A stretch of 64,000 nt of DNA from Arenivirga flava (GCF_030161575.1 NZ_BSUL01000001.1:1178001-1242000), one strand, 5' to 3'. Shown: positions 28,612 through 38,855, numbered from the stretch's first letter. The notes: generated from the sequence alone by a model not told the origin. Numbers and translations: made by a program.

Positions 28612-30306
28612 TCAGCCCGTGACGGCGCCCTCCGCAGCGGAGCGCACCAGACGGGAGTACTTGGCCAGCACGCCTCGGGTGTAGCGCGGGGGAAGCGGGG
28701 CCCAGCCCTCACGGCGGGCCTCCAGCTCGGCGGCGTCGACCAGTAGGTCGATCGAGCGAGCGGCGATGTCGACGCGGATGAGGTCGCCATCGCGGACGAA
28801 GGCGATGGGACCTTGATCCACTGCCTCGGGAGCGATGTGGCCGATGCAGAGGCCGGTTGTGCCGCCCGAGAATCGTCCGTCCGTCAACAGTAGTACATCC
28901 TTGCCGAGCCCCGCGCCCTTGATGGCCGCGGTGATGGCGAGCATCTCGCGCATGCCCGGACCGCCCTTGGGGCCCTCGTAGCGGATGACGACGACGTCGC
29001 CCTTCGAGATCCTGCCCTCGGTGAGCGCGTCCATGGCGGCGCGCTCGCGTTCGAAGACGCGGGCGGGGCCCTCGAAGACCTCGGCGTCGAAGCCGGCGGT
29101 CTTGACGACGGCGCCCTCGGGGGCGAGCGACCCGGAGAGGATCGTGAGGCCGCCGGTGGCGTGCAGCGGATTGTCGAGCGTGCGCAGCACCTTGCCGTCG
29201 AGCGGGTCGGGGTCGATCGCGGCGAGGTTCTCGGCCACCGTCTTGCCGGTCACGGTCATCGCGTCGCCGTGCAGGAGGCCCGCGTCGAGCAGCGCCTTCA
29301 TGACGACGGGGATGCCGCCGTGGCGGTCGACGTCGTTCATGACGTACTGGCCGAAGGGCTTGAGGTCGCCGATGTGCGGCACCTTCGCGCCGATGCGGCT
29401 GAAGTCGTCCAGGGTCAGGTCGACCTCGGCCTCGTGGGCGATCGCGAGCAGGTGCAGCACGATGTTGGTCGAGCCCCCGAGCGCCATGCCCACGGCGATC
29501 GCGTTCTCGAACGCCTCCTTGGTGAGGATGTCGCGCGCGGTGATGCCCTGGCGCAGCATCTCGACGACGGCCTCGCCGGACTTGTGCGCGAAGTAGTCGC
29601 GGCGTCGGTCGGCGCTGGGCGGACTGGCCGAGCCGGGCACCGACATGCCGAGGGCCTCGGCGACGCTCGCCATGGTGTTCGCGGTGTACATGCCGCCGCA
29701 GGCGCCCTCGCCCGGGGCGATGGCGCACTCGATGCGGTGCAGGTCCTCGAGGCTCATGGTGCCGGCCTTGCAGGCCCCGACCGCCTCGAAGGAGTCGATG
29801 ATGGTGACCTCCTTCTCGGTGCCGTCGGTGAGCTTGACCCAGCCGGGCGCGATCGAGCCGGCGTAGAGGAAGACGGAGGCGAGGTCGAGGCGGGCGGCCG
29901 CCATGAGCATGCCGGGCAGCGACTTGTCGCAGCCGGCGAGCAGCACGGTCCCGTCGAGGCGCTCGGCCATGACGACGGTCTCGACGCTGTCGGCGATGAC
30001 CTCGCGCGAGACCAGCGAGAAGTGCATGCCCTCGTGGCCCATCGAGATGCCGTCGGAGACGGAGATGGTGCCGAACTGCAAGGGGTAGCCGCCGCCGGCG
30101 TGCACGCCCTCCTTGGCCCCCTGCGCCAGCCGGTCGAGCGAGAGGTTGCAGGGGGTGATCTCGTTCCAGGAGCTCGCGATGCCGATCTGGGGCTTCTCCC
30201 AGTCGTCGTCGCCCATGCCGACGGCCCGGAGCATGCCCCGGCTCGTCGCTGCTTCGATTCCATCGGTGACGTCGCGACTGCGCGGCTTGATGTCGATTTC
30301 CGGCAT
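28612..30306 (-). CDS. ilvD: Dihydroxy-acid dehydratase
   Basis: Iron-sulfur dehydratase, third step of valine and isoleucine synthesis. 564 residues from the ATG at 30306 ([16 protein letters not shown]). Cluster cysteines are visible in [10 protein letters not shown] and [32 protein letters not shown] closes the active site. TAGTCT ends seven bases before the ATG, so it likely has its own leaderless promoter inside the otsB end, ten bases away. First gene of ilvD-ilvB-ilvN-ilvC. Confidence 0.96.
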   Translation of the reverse strand: MPEIDIKPRSRDVTDGIEAATSRGMLRAVGMGDDDWEKPQIGIASSWNEITPCNLSLDRLAQGAKEGVHAGGGYPLQFGTISVSDGISMGHEGMHFSLVSREVIADSVETVVMAERLDGTVLLAGCDKSLPGMLMAAARLDLASVFLYAGSIAPGWVKLTDGTEKEVTIIDSFEAVGACKAGTMSLEDLHRIECAIAPGEGACGGMYTANTMASVAEALGMSVPGSASPPSADRRRDYFAHKSGEAVVEMLRQGITARDILTKEAFENAIAVGMALGGSTNIVLHLLAIAHEAEVDLTLDDFSRIGAKVPHIGDLKPFGQYVMNDVDRHGGIPVVMKALLDAGLLHGDAMTVTGKTVAENLAAIDPDPLDGKVLRTLDNPLHATGGLTILSGSLAPEGAVVKTAGFDAEVFEGPARVFERERAAMDALTEGRISKGDVVVIRYEGPKGGPGMREMLAITAAIKGAGLGKDVLLLTDGRFSGGTTGLCIGHIAPEAVDQGPIAFVRDGDLIRVDIAARSIDLLVDAAELEARREGWAPLPPRYTRGVLAKYSRLVRSAAEGAVTG

Positions 30307-30313
30307 GTTACGC

Positions 30314-30319
30314 AGACTA
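30314..30319 (-). promoter_or_regulatory. -10 element, leaderless start of ilvD
   Basis: TAGTCT on the minus strand, seven bases before the ATG at 30306 and overlapping the otsB stop. Confidence 0.45.
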
Positions 30320-31120
30320 TCGCGCGGTCGATGGGCCGCCGGACACATCGACACCTGTCGAATTGACGGTCGCGGCACGTCGTCCGGCCAGGTCGGCGAG
30401 CAGCCGGGCGAAGGCGTCGGGATCCGCCACCCGGTGCCGCGCGACGGTCTCCGCGTCGCCCACCTTGACTCCCAGATCGAGCGGATGGAGGGCGGCCAGC
30501 GCGTCCTCGTCCGTCACGTCGTCGCCGGCGAACACCACCGCCGAGGCTCCCGCCTCTCGCCGCAGCGCCTCAATGGCGTCGGCCTTCGTGGCGGTGCTCA
30601 GGGACACCTCGAGCACGTCGCGGCCGAAGCGGCGCTTCAGCCCCGGCAGGTCGTCGATCGCGGCCACGGCGGCCGCCTGCGCACGTTCGGCGGCGCTCGC
30701 ATCCGCCGACCTGCTGTGCACCGCCGCGCCGTGCGGCTTGCGCTCGATGCGGATGCCCGCCAGCCCGGCGACCGCGTGCTCGAGCCGGGCGATCAGATCG
30801 GCCCGGACGGCCTCGTCCACCGGAGCCGGAACGGGTCCGTCGCCGACATCGAACTCCTCGCCGTGCGAGCCGGCGAGCAGCCATCCGGTCGCGGCCTCCC
30901 CCACCGCGCGCAGATCGTCGAGCCCACGACCGGAGACGAGCGCAACGCGGGTGCGCGGCAGCGCTGCGAGGGCGACGAGCGCCGCCCGCGCCTCGGGCAG
31001 CATCCGCGAGGCGCCGGGCTCGTCCACTAGGGGCGCGAGCACGCCGTCGAAGTCGAGGGCGACGAGCAGCACGTCGACCTCGGCGACCCGCTGCAGCTCC
31101 CGAGCCAGCGCGTCGGTCAC
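30317..31120 (-). CDS. otsB: Trehalose-6-phosphate phosphatase
   Basis: HAD-superfamily phosphatase releasing trehalose. 267 residues from GTG at 31120, overlapping the otsA stop (GTGA). Motif I DFDGVLAP at 23-30 holds the nucleophilic Asp; motif II is in [10 protein letters not shown], and GDDVTDEDA gives the C-terminal acidic metal site. Partner of OtsA upstream. Confidence 0.93.
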   Translation of the reverse strand: MTDALARELQRVAEVDVLLVALDFDGVLAPLVDEPGASRMLPEARAALVALAALPRTRVALVSGRGLDDLRAVGEAATGWLLAGSHGEEFDVGDGPVPAPVDEAVRADLIARLEHAVAGLAGIRIERKPHGAAVHSRSADASAAERAQAAAVAAIDDLPGLKRRFGRDVLEVSLSTATKADAIEALRREAGASAVVFAGDDVTDEDALAALHPLDLGVKVGDAETVARHRVADPDAFARLLADLAGRRAATVNSTGVDVSGGPSTAR

Positions 31121-32732
31121 GAGGCCGTCCCGCGTTCCACGGCGGTCTCGTCCGCCGTCGAGGACGTGTCGGCGACGGCCTCCGCGCCGGGGCCAGACTC
31201 CGGTTCGGGCAGCACGGCGGGCACCTGCTCGGGATGGCGGGTCGCGGCCAGCGCCGTCAGGAAGCTCGACGACCAGCGCGCGACGTCGTGCTCGAGCACG
31301 CGCTTGCGCAGCGCGCGCATGCGGCGCTGCTGCTCCCGCGGCTCCATCCCCGCGGCGTGCACGATCGCGCGCTTCAGGCCCACGATGTCGTGCGGGTTGA
31401 TGAGCAGTGCCTGCTTGAGCTCGTCGGCGGCCCCGGCGAACTCGCTGAGCACCAGCACGCCGCGCTCGTCGTTGCGGCTGGCGACGTACTCCTTGGCCAC
31501 GAGGTTCATGCCGTCGCGCAGCGCCGTGACCAGCATCACGTCCGCAGCGAGGTAGAGCGCCACCATCTCCTCGCGGGGGTAGCCGTGGTGCAGGTAGTTG
31601 ATGGGCGCGTGCTCCATCGTGCCGTGGTCGCCGTTGAGCCGGCCCACCGAGAGCTCGATCTCGTCGCGCAGCTGGCGGTACGTCTCGACCCGCTCGCGGC
31701 TCGGGCTCGCCACCTGCACGAGGGTGACCTCGCCGACCTCCAGCGCACCGTCGGCGATGAGCTCGCCGAACGCCTTGATGCGGTGGCGGATGCCCTTCGT
31801 GTAGTCGAGCCGGTCGACGCCCAGCATGATCGTGGTCGGGTTGCCGAGCTCCTGACGGATCTGCTTGGCGCGAGCCTGGATGTCGGGGCGCCGCGCCATC
31901 TCCGCGTACTGCTCGGCGTCGATCGAGATCGGGAAGGCCTTCGCGAGCACGCGGCGCACCGTGCGCCCCTTCTTGCTCCGCCCCGTCGCCGCGGCGTCGT
32001 CGTCCGCGACCGGCACCTCGATCGTGGGGGTGGTCACATGGCCGAGGATGTGCCGCACGGCGCGAGCGAAGCCGCTCGCATCCGACTGCCGCTGGAAGCC
32101 GATCACATCGGCGCCCAGCAGGCCCTCGAGGATCTCCTTGCGCCACGGGAGCTGCGCGAAGATGCCGTACGGGGGGAACGGGATGTGGTTGAAGAACCCG
32201 ATCGTGAGGTCCGGACGCGCCTCGCGCAGCATCTGCGGCACGAGCTGCAGCTGGTAGTCCTGCACCCAGACCGTGCCGTCCGCCTCGACGATGTCGAGCA
32301 CCGCGTCGGCGAAGCGCCGGTTCACGGCCACGTACCGGTCCCACCAGACGCGGTGGTACGTCGGCGGCGCGATGACGTCGTGGTAGAGCGGCCAGATGGT
32401 GTCGTTGCTGAAGCCCTCGTAGTACTGCTCCACGTCGCGCTTGCTCAGCTGCACCGGCACGAGCCGCATGCCGTCGTAGTCGAAGGGGTCGAGTTCGAGA
32501 TCGGGCTGGCCGGCCCAGCCCACCCACGCGCCGTCGGAGCTGCGCATGACCGGTTCGAGGGCGGTGACCAGGCCGCCGGGCGAGACCTTCCAGCCCTCCG
32601 AGCCGTCGTCGGCGACGATGCGGTCCACCGGCAGGCGGTTGGACACGACGACGAAGTCGTAGCGGACGGCGGGCTCGCGCTGCGCGGTGATGATGGACTC
32701 GCTCCTCGGCGCCGCCCGGGCGACGGCCGCAT
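31117..32732 (-). CDS. otsA: Trehalose-6-phosphate synthase (start uncertain)
   Basis: GT20 enzyme joining UDP-glucose and glucose 6-phosphate. The conserved protein begins VRYDFVVVSNRLPVDR and includes WVQDYQLQL, IPFPPYGIFAQLPW, GVDRLDYTKGI and MNLVAKEYVA. A hydrophilic tail of about 40 residues follows the domain. The reading frame has no ATG, GTG or TTG at its head. I list the ATG at 32732, which needs one lost base downstream; a CTG at 32748 is the in-frame alternative. Coupled to otsB by a 4-base overlap. Confidence 0.85.
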
Positions 32733-32801
32733 CGATCTGAGCCGTCAGGATATCGGAGGGGCCCCGGCGGGCAGCGGATGAACAGGTGTCGCCCAGCGCC
32801 G

Positions 32802-33581
32802 TCAGCCGGTCGTCGACGGCAACGCCAGGGTCGCGTCCGCGGCCTCCGCGAGGGCGACACCGTAGTGCCGCCCGTGGCCCGCGGCATGCACGGCGAGCGG
32901 ATGCAGCTGGTGCAGCGGCACGCGGTCCCGCCAGCCCCGACGCAGCGGGTGCGCCGCATCGTAGCCGGCGAGCACCGCGTCGAGATGCGGCAGCCCGAAC
33001 AGGGCGAGCATGGCCAGGTCGCTCTCGCGGTGCCCGCCGTGCGCGGCCGGGTCGATCAGCACGGCCCCGTCGGCCGTCCACAGCACGTTGCCCGACCAGA
33101 GGTCGCCGTGCAGCCGGGCCGGCGCCTCGTCGTCGTCGAGCTCGCCGCTGCGGAGCCGGTCGCAGGCCTCGATCACCCGGCCGAGCTCGCCGCCGCGCAG
33201 GTCGCCGACCGCCCGTGCGATGCGGGCGAAGGGCAGCACCCGCTGCTCGGCGAAGAATCCGCCCCAGGACGCCTCGGGGCGGCACTCCTGCGGTCGCCTG
33301 CCGATGAAGTTGGGCCCGTGCCAACCGTCCGGCGGCGCGCCGAACGCCGCGGCGCCCGCAGCGTGGGTCGCGGCGAGCCGCCGCCCGAACGCCTCGGCCT
33401 GCCGCGGAGTCGGCCGCGCCTCGCGCAGTCTCGCGAGCGCGATCCGGCCCGATCCCGACTCGATCACCGGCACGATCGCGGCGCCCGCGGGCGCCGCGGC
33501 CAGCCAGGCCAGACCGGCGGCCTCGGCCTCGAAGAAGCCCTCCGGTGCATCCGCCCGCTCCTTGATCACGACGTCGTCCAT
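32802..33581 (-). CDS. Fructosamine kinase-family protein
   Basis: 259 residues from the ATG at 33581; a TTG twelve bases upstream is possible. Fructosamine/ketosamine-3-kinase features: WHGPNFIGRRPQ, FFAEQRVLPF, the catalytic loop ARLHGDLWSGNVLW and the metal site VLIDPAAHGGHRESDLAML. These kinases phosphorylate sugar-protein adducts and lead to deglycation. It precedes otsA by about 70 bases on the same strand. Confidence 0.88.
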   Translation of the reverse strand: MDDVVIKERADAPEGFFEAEAAGLAWLAAAPAGAAIVPVIESGSGRIALARLREARPTPRQAEAFGRRLAATHAAGAAAFGAPPDGWHGPNFIGRRPQECRPEASWGGFFAEQRVLPFARIARAVGDLRGGELGRVIEACDRLRSGELDDDEAPARLHGDLWSGNVLWTADGAVLIDPAAHGGHRESDLAMLALFGLPHLDAVLAGYDAAHPLRRGWRDRVPLHQLHPLAVHAAGHGRHYGVALAEAADATLALPSTTG

Positions 33582-33658
33582 CCGCCCAGTCAACCGCTGC
33601 CCGCGCCGCGGATGCTGATCGCCGCCCCGGCGTCATCTCGTGGACATCTGCGCAGGGC

Positions 33659-33664
33659 TAGACT
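33659..33664 (+). promoter_or_regulatory. -10 element, leaderless start of the TIM-barrel gene
   Basis: TAGACT, seven bases before the ATG at 33672. Confidence 0.45.
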
Positions 33665-33671
33665 CCGCGGG

Positions 33672-34559
33672 ATGATCAACATCGGCATGAGCACGTCGTG
33701 CGCCTACCCGCTCAGCACCGACGATGCGTTCCGCCTAGCCAAGACCGCGGGTTTCGACGGTGTCGAGGTCATGGTGACCAACGACAAGGTCACCCAGGAC
33801 CCGGCGGCGCTGCTCGCGCTCAGCGAGAAGTACGGCATGCCGATCTTCGCGATCCACGCGCCCGTGCTGCTGCTGACGACGTTCGTGTGGGGCCGTGAGC
33901 CCGGCGTCAAACTGCGGCGCTCGGCGGAGCTCGCCGCAGCCGTCGGCGCCTCCAGCGTCGTCGTGCACCCGCCGTTCCGCTTCCAGTCGGGGTACGCCGA
34001 GGGCTTCACCGATCTCGTGCGCACCATCTCGCAGGACACGGGCGTCGAGATCGCCGTCGAGAACATGTTCCCGTGGAAGATCGCGGGGCGGAACCTCAAG
34101 GCCTACCTGCCGAGTTCCGACCCGACGACCATGGACGTCGACGCCATGACGCTGGACTTCTCGCACGCATCGCTCGCCGGCCGCAACTCGCTGCAGCTCG
34201 CCGAGGACATGGGCGACAAGCTGCGCCACATCCACCTCTGCGACGGCAGCGGATCGATCGACGACGGCAAGATCTTCGACGAGCACCTCATCCCGGGCCG
34301 CGGCAACGAGCCGGTCGCCGAGGTGCTGCAGATGCTCGCCCGCAACCACTGGTCCGGCCACGTCGTGGCCGAGGTCATCACCCGCAAGGCGAAGACGGAC
34401 GCGCAGCGGCTCGCCGTGCTCGAGGAGACGGTGGCCTTCGCACGCAAGCACCTCGCCCCGGACCACGACGAGACCCTGCTCGGGCGGCTCGGCCACGTCA
34501 GCCGCAAGGCCCTCGAGGCCGTGCGCGCGGCGGCGCACCCCGAGAAGCCGACGGACTGA
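33672..34559 (+). CDS. Sugar phosphate isomerase/epimerase, AP-endonuclease-2 type TIM barrel
   Basis: 295 residues of the xylose-isomerase-like TIM-barrel superfamily. Barrel strands with candidate metal ligands are FAIHAPVLLL, VVVHPPFRF, IAVENMFPW, LDFSHASLAG, LRHIHLCDGSGS and HVVAEVI. Divergent from the fructosamine kinase gene. The ATG follows TAGACT by seven bases with no ribosome binding site, so it should be leaderless. Substrate cannot be told. Confidence 0.8.
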   Translation: MINIGMSTSCAYPLSTDDAFRLAKTAGFDGVEVMVTNDKVTQDPAALLALSEKYGMPIFAIHAPVLLLTTFVWGREPGVKLRRSAELAAAVGASSVVVHPPFRFQSGYAEGFTDLVRTISQDTGVEIAVENMFPWKIAGRNLKAYLPSSDPTTMDVDAMTLDFSHASLAGRNSLQLAEDMGDKLRHIHLCDGSGSIDDGKIFDEHLIPGRGNEPVAEVLQMLARNHWSGHVVAEVITRKAKTDAQRLAVLEETVAFARKHLAPDHDETLLGRLGHVSRKALEAVRAAAHPEKPTD

Positions 34560-34613
34560 CCCGCACGGCTGGACGCCGGCTCCGCGCCATCGCGTCCGGT
34601 CTGCCGGCGCCGC

Positions 34614-34619
34614 TAGCGT
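34614..34619 (+). promoter_or_regulatory. -10 element for the small membrane protein gene
   Basis: TAGCGT, 24 bases before the ATG at 34644, leaving a short leader that carries AAGGAG. Confidence 0.3.
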
Positions 34620-34643
34620 GATGGCGCGGAACGAAGGAGCACG

Positions 34644-34832
34644 ATGCGCAAGTTCATCTTCAACACCAGCCTCATCAGCGCCGTCTTCAGCGGCTGGAGC
34701 ACCGTGCAGGCCACCCGCAAGGGCCCGCGGGACTGGCGGCTCGTGCTGCTCTGGCTGAGCTGGGGCATCAGCGTCGCGCTCGCCGTCGGCAGCGTCATCG
34801 ACCAGTCGAAGCGCCCCGAGATCGGCCGCTGA
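34644..34832 (+). CDS. Small membrane protein, 62 residues
   Basis: MRKFIFNTSLISAVFSGW, a basic RKGPRDWR loop, then the hydrophobic WLSWGISVALAVGSVI. AAGGAG lies eight bases before the ATG. I take it as real because of the ribosome binding site, the upstream -10 and the balanced membrane topology. Function unknown; similar short proteins with the TRKGPRDWR box are, to my knowledge, common in Microbacteriaceae. Confidence 0.65.
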   Translation: MRKFIFNTSLISAVFSGWSTVQATRKGPRDWRLVLLWLSWGISVALAVGSVIDQSKRPEIGR

Positions 34833-34837
34833 GGCCT

Positions 34838-35628
34838 CTACCCGCCAGGTAGCGCCTGGCGGGCCAGCTGCGGACGCGCCTCGGCAGCAGCCGGTTCACC
34901 ACGGCGATCGCGTTCATGGTGCGCTCGTAGCGCCGCGCGCGCCGCGCATCCCAGGGCAGGCCGTACGCCGCGCGCAGCGCCGGCGGCAGCAGGCCTGCCG
35001 TCACCAGCCGCACCAGCGGCAGCGCGAGCCGCAGCGCCAGCGGCGGGTGCGAGGGGTGCAGCAGGTCCTGGGCGATGCGTCGCGCATCCTCGCCCACCTC
35101 GAGCCCCGCCAGGGAGCCCTCCCAGTACGCGGCGAAGGCGGCCCGGTCGCCGGGCCAGAGCTCCGCCGGCATGCGCAGTCGCGTGCCCAGCGCCGCGTAC
35201 TCGCGCAGCATCTCCTCGGCGAGCGGATGCGGGATCGGCCCGCCGAGCCGCTCCTGCACCTGCACGGCGGTGTCGTAGAGCGTCGCCGCGACCCAGCGCT
35301 GCCGCTCCGGATCGGACGCGCCGCGCACCGGGGTGTGCGCCCGGTTCACATGCCGCGGGGCCTCCGCCGCCGCCTGCTCGTCCCCGAGGACCACGGCGTA
35401 GACGTAGCGCAGGGTCGCGTCCAGACGGTGCACCGGGCGGTTCGCGAAGTCGCTGTGCGCCGCCACACCGGCACCCACGACCGGGTCGGCCACCTGCAGC
35501 AGGATCGCTCGCGCTCCGCCGAGCAGCAGCACCCCCTCGGAGGCCAGCTCCCGGAACGCCTGCGACGCCATCCCGTCTCCCTTCCCCGAGGCCGCGACGC
35601 CGTCCCCGACGAGAAGTCGCCCCGGCAT
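34838..35628 (-). CDS. Oxygenase MpaB-family protein (DUF2236), probably frameshifted at the end
   Basis: About 263 residues. The family start SEGVLLLGGARAILLQVADP, HSDFANRPVHRLDATLRYVYA and VNRAHTPVRGAS match DUF2236/latex-clearing-related heme oxygenases, where histidines and the Arg in these stretches bind heme. Substrate unknown. As written the frame passes the natural end and overlaps the small gene at 34644-34832. One more G in the GGG at 34841-34843 gives RRYLAG-stop at 34838. Start ATG at 35628 chosen to lie just before the first conserved block; later starts are possible. Confidence 0.7.
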
Positions 35629-35644
35629 CTCCGCTGCAACGCAG

Positions 35645-35672
35645 AAGGCCCGGAGCATGCGCTCCGGGCCTT
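35645..35672 (-). terminator. Hairpin terminator of tRNA-Lys
   Basis: AAGGCCCGGAGC and GCTCCGGGCCTT pair perfectly across an ATGC loop, seven bases past the tRNA 3' end. Confidence 0.8.
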
Positions 35673-35678
35673 CGTCCG

Positions 35679-35751
<73 letters not shown>

Positions 35752-35781
35752 GCAGTTCGGAGTTTCCCGAACCGAGGAATG

Positions 35782-35810
35782 AATCTAGCACGGGTTGCGG
35801 CAGCCGCCAA
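35782..35810 (-). promoter_or_regulatory. Promoter of tRNA-Lys
   Basis: On the minus strand: -35 TTGGCG (35805-35810), a 17-base spacer, and -10 TAGATT (35782-35787). Transcription would begin about 24 bases before the mature tRNA end. Best-spaced sigma-70-type promoter I saw in the window. Confidence 0.7.
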
Positions 35811-35903
35811 ATCGAGTCGGATGCGGTCCCCGCGGCCCCTCCGCAGGCGCCGTGCGGGAGGATGGAGGCACCGCATCCGCTCGCCTCCCGAAGGAGCTCC
35901 CCC

Positions 35904-36380
35904 GTGTCCGAAACCCGCCTCGAAGCCGGCAGCACCGCGCCCGCGTTCACCCTCCCCGACCAGGACGGCGCGCCCGTCTCGCTCGCCGACTTCGCCGGCC
36001 GCAAGGTCGTGGTCTACTTCTACCCGGCGGCGAGCACGCCGGGCTGCACGACGCAGGCCTGCGACTTCCGCGACAACCTGAACTCGCTGGCCGCGGCCGG
36101 CTACCAGGTTCTCGGCGTCTCCAAGGACGAGCAGTCGGCGCTGCAGCGGTTCCGCACCGAGCAGGGCCTGAACTTCCCGCTGCTCAGCGACCCCGACCTC
36201 GAGGTGCACCGCGCCTACGCCGCGTACGGTGAGAAGTCGCTCTACGGCAAGACCGTCACGGGCGTGCTGCGCTCGACGTTCGTCGTCGACGAGCAGGGCG
36301 AGCTGACCCACGCGCTCTACAACGTGAAGGCGACCGGCCACGTGGCCTCGCTGCGCAAGAAGCTCAAGATCGACGCCTGA
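35904..36380 (+). CDS. bcp: Peroxiredoxin, Bcp/PrxQ type
   Basis: 158 residues from GTG at 35904, with AAGGAG nine bases upstream. Reduces hydroperoxides using thioredoxin-type donors. The peroxidatic and resolving cysteines lie in PGCTTQACDFRD, five residues apart, as in atypical two-cysteine PrxQ. LRSTFVVDEQGEL is the conserved C-terminal strand. Cytosolic; no signal peptide. Confidence 0.92.
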   Translation: MSETRLEAGSTAPAFTLPDQDGAPVSLADFAGRKVVVYFYPAASTPGCTTQACDFRDNLNSLAAAGYQVLGVSKDEQSALQRFRTEQGLNFPLLSDPDLEVHRAYAAYGEKSLYGKTVTGVLRSTFVVDEQGELTHALYNVKATGHVASLRKKLKIDA

Positions 36381-36398
36381 CCCGAGCGCCGCGGGGAC

Positions 36399-36836
36399 TC
36401 AGTCCTCGCGGCGGCCGGTCGCGGCGACGACCGGCGGCACGAACAGCAGCACGATCGCCGCGAGGGCCGGCGCGAGCAGCAGCCAGCCGATGTCGTTGCG
36501 CGCGAAGAGGCCCTGGAAGCTGCCGAGCGCGAGCGCGATCTGCAGGGCCTGCCAGACGAGCGCGCCGCTGCGCGCCCAGGCACGGCCCCTGGCGAGGTGG
36601 ACGATCACCGCCACGGCGCCGAGGAGCGCCAGGGCGACGACGACGGTGATCGCGATCGCCGTCGCCATGCTGTCGGGGCGTTCCACCAGCAGCTCGACGA
36701 CGAGATAGGCCAGAGCGGCGGCGATCAGCAGCGCGTCGAGCACGAGCACCGCGAGGAGGGCGATCAACTGCGGGGGGCGCCGAGGGCGACGATCGGGGGC
36801 GGTCCCGGGGGCACCGGGAACTCGGGTTGTGCTCAC
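36399..36836 (-). CDS. Membrane protein, unknown function
   Basis: 145 residues from the GTG at 36836 (VSTTRVPGAPG); a longer start at 36944 is possible but its extra residues look unstructured. Four hydrophobic segments with an RGRAWAR loop between the second and third. Convergent with bcp. No family recognised. Confidence 0.6.
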   Translation of the reverse strand: MSTTRVPGAPGTAPDRRPRRPPQLIALLAVLVLDALLIAAALAYLVVELLVERPDSMATAIAITVVVALALLGAVAVIVHLARGRAWARSGALVWQALQIALALGSFQGLFARNDIGWLLLAPALAAIVLLFVPPVVAATGRRED

Positions 36837-37036
36837 AGTGCTGTCCCATACGAAAGCGCTTGACGTGGTCTGTTCGGGATGCGAGCATATCCGAGGTCGT
36901 TCGGCGAACACAGTGTGGTGGACGCGAGAACCGTGATCATTCACCCCTCCCGATGCGCATCCTCCTGCCCCCTCTCGAGGATCCGGCCCGCCCCAGGCCG
37001 TGCGCGCGACACCACCACAGAAGGAGCACCATCCGC

Positions 37037-37285
37037 ATGGATTGGCGAGACAACGCAGCCTGCCTGACGGCCGACCCCGAGCTGTTCTTCCCCGTCGGCA
37101 ACACCGGCCCGGCCGTCGAGCAGATCGAGAAGGCCAAGTCGGTCTGCGCTCGCTGCACCATGACCGAGGTCTGCCTGCAGTACGCCCTCGAGACCTCGCA
37201 GGACTCGGGCGTCTGGGGCGGTTTGAGCGAGGACGAGCGCCGCGCGCTCAAGCGCCGCGCCGCCCGCGCCCGCCGCGCCTCCTGA
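37037..37285 (+). CDS. whiB1: WhiB1-type iron-sulfur regulator
   Basis: 82 residues. Four cluster cysteines at 9, 37, 40 and 46 (SVCARCTMTEVC), the GVWGGLSEDER turn at 58-68 that contacts sigma factor and promoter DNA, and a basic tail. The start MDWRDNAACLTADPELFFPV is close to mycobacterial WhiB1, an essential NO-responsive regulator. AGAAGGAG precedes the ATG. Beside a PdtaS-like kinase, the same neighbour as in Mycobacterium tuberculosis (Rv3219/Rv3220c). The 200-base upstream gap has TTGACG at 36860, with a weak possible -10 about 18-20 bases on. Confidence 0.93.
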   Translation: MDWRDNAACLTADPELFFPVGNTGPAVEQIEKAKSVCARCTMTEVCLQYALETSQDSGVWGGLSEDERRALKRRAARARRAS

Positions 37286-37310
37286 ACCACCCGGCCCGCT
37301 GAGGCCGCCG

Positions 37311-37345
37311 CGAACGCGCGGGTCCCGTCGGGGCCCGCGCGTTCG
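37311..37345. terminator. Convergent hairpin between whiB1 and the PdtaS-like gene
   Basis: CGAACGCGCGGG and CCCGCGCGTTCG pair perfectly over an 11-base loop, between the stops of two convergent genes. Confidence 0.75.
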
Positions 37346-37367
37346 TCGTTCCCGGCCAGCGCTGCGA

Positions 37368-38855
37368 TCAGTGCTGGAACGGAACCTCGATGGTCACCTC
37401 GGTGCCCTCGCCCTGCAGCGTGTGCCAGTCGATGGTGCCGCCGAGCTCGCCCTGGATGAGGGTGCGCACGATCTGCGTGCCGAGCCCCATGCCGACCCGG
37501 CCCTCGGGCATGCCGGCGCCGTCGTCGCGCACGCGCACCATGAGCCGCTCCTCGCTGCGGTCCGCCTCGATCGACACCTCTCCGTCACGCCCGGCGAGAC
37601 CGTGCTCGACGGCGTTCGTCACGAGCTCGGTGAGCGCGAGGGCGAGCGGAGTGGCGTGCTCGCTCGGCAGCACGCCGAACGAGCCGGAGTACTGCGGCCG
37701 GACCGTGGTGTTGTGACTGGAGGCGACCTCGGCGATGAGAAGCAGCACCCGCTGGAACACGTCGTCGAAGTCGACGTTCTGGCTGAGCCCCTCCGAGAGG
37801 GTGTCGTGGACGACCGCGATGGCGGCGACACGGCGCATGGCCTGACTGAGCGCATCCTTCGCCTCGTCGGTGTGGCTGCGACGGGCCTGGATGCGCAGCA
37901 GCGACGCCACCGTCTGCAGGTTGTTCTTCACCCGGTGGTGGATCTCTCGGATCGTCGCGTCCTTGGTGATGAGCTCCTGCTCCTGGTGCCGCAGCTCCGA
38001 GACGTCGCGGCACAGCACGATGGCGCCCACCCGCTCGCCCCGCTCCTTGAGCGGGATGGTGCGCAGCGAGACCGTGACCCCGCGAGCCTCGATGTCGGCG
38101 CGCCAGGGGGCGCGGCCGGTGAGGACGAGCGGCAGCGATTCGTCGACCGTGAGCTGCTTGCCCTTGATGAGGCCCGTCGTCACCTGCGCCAGCGACTCGC
38201 CCTCGAGCTCGCCGTGGAACCCCATGCGGTTGAACGCGGAGAGGCCGTTCGGGCTCGCGAAGTCGACCACGCCGTCCTCGTCGAGGCGCAGCAGGCCGTC
38301 GTTGGCGCGGGGCGCTCCGCGGCGCGGCCCGGTCGGTGCGCCGAGGTCGGGGAAGTCGCCGCTCGCGATCATCGCGAAGAGGTCGTCGGCGCACTCGTTG
38401 AAGGTGAGCTCCTGGCGGCTCGGCATGCGCGTGTCGCTGAGGTTCGAGTGCCGGGTGATCACGGCGATGGGCTCGCTCACCGTCGCCGCACCGCTGCTCG
38501 GGCTCGTGCGCCGCAGCACGGGCACGGCGCGGACGCGGGTGGGCGTCTCCTCGAACCAGTCGAGGTTCGCCGAGTCGATGATCCGTTTGGCGGCGAACGC
38601 GTCGGTCACCAGCGCGCGCCATTCCGGCTTGACGTCCTGCCCGACGAAGTCGCGGTAGAACAGCGTCGCCGCGCTCGACGGGCGCGCGTGAGCGACCGCG
38701 ACGAAGCCGTCGTCGCGGGTCGGCACCCAGAGCACGATGTCGGCGAAGGCCAGATCGGCGAGCAGCTGCCAGTCCCCGATGAGCAGGTGCAGCCATTCGA
38801 CGTCGGCGTCGCTGGAGCTGCCTTTGGCGTGGACGAGGTCACTGAGAGTCGACAC
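37368..38855 (-). CDS. pdtaS: PdtaS-like sensor histidine kinase
   Basis: 495 residues, no transmembrane segment. N-terminal GAF-like sensor (about 20-170), a PAS-like domain (about 190-290), then HisKA_2 with the phosphoacceptor in EIHHRVKNNLQ (His306/307) and an HATPase domain with ELVTNAVEHG, DDGAGMPEG and GTQIVRTL. In mycobacteria PdtaS phosphorylates the RNA-binding antiterminator PdtaR and responds to NO, copper and cyclic di-GMP. No PdtaR gene lies in this window, so the partner must be elsewhere. Confidence 0.88.
   Translation of the reverse strand: MSTLSDLVHAKGSSSDADVEWLHLLIGDWQLLADLAFADIVLWVPTRDDGFVAVAHARPSSAATLFYRDFVGQDVKPEWRALVTDAFAAKRIIDSANLDWFEETPTRVRAVPVLRRTSPSSGAATVSEPIAVITRHSNLSDTRMPSRQELTFNECADDLFAMIASGDFPDLGAPTGPRRGAPRANDGLLRLDEDGVVDFASPNGLSAFNRMGFHGELEGESLAQVTTGLIKGKQLTVDESLPLVLTGRAPWRADIEARGVTVSLRTIPLKERGERVGAIVLCRDVSELRHQEQELITKDATIREIHHRVKNNLQTVASLLRIQARRSHTDEAKDALSQAMRRVAAIAVVHDTLSEGLSQNVDFDDVFQRVLLLIAEVASSHNTTVRPQYSGSFGVLPSEHATPLALALTELVTNAVEHGLAGRDGEVSIEADRSEERLMVRVRDDGAGMPEGRVGMGLGTQIVRTLIQGELGGTIDWHTLQGEGTEVTIEVPFQH

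Noticed and set aside
34841-34863. Hairpin CCCGCCAGG/CCTGGCGGG as terminator of the small membrane protein gene
   Set aside because: It fits in position but lies within the conserved C-terminus of the MpaB-type gene, and one arm includes the suspected missing base, so it is not listed as a feature.
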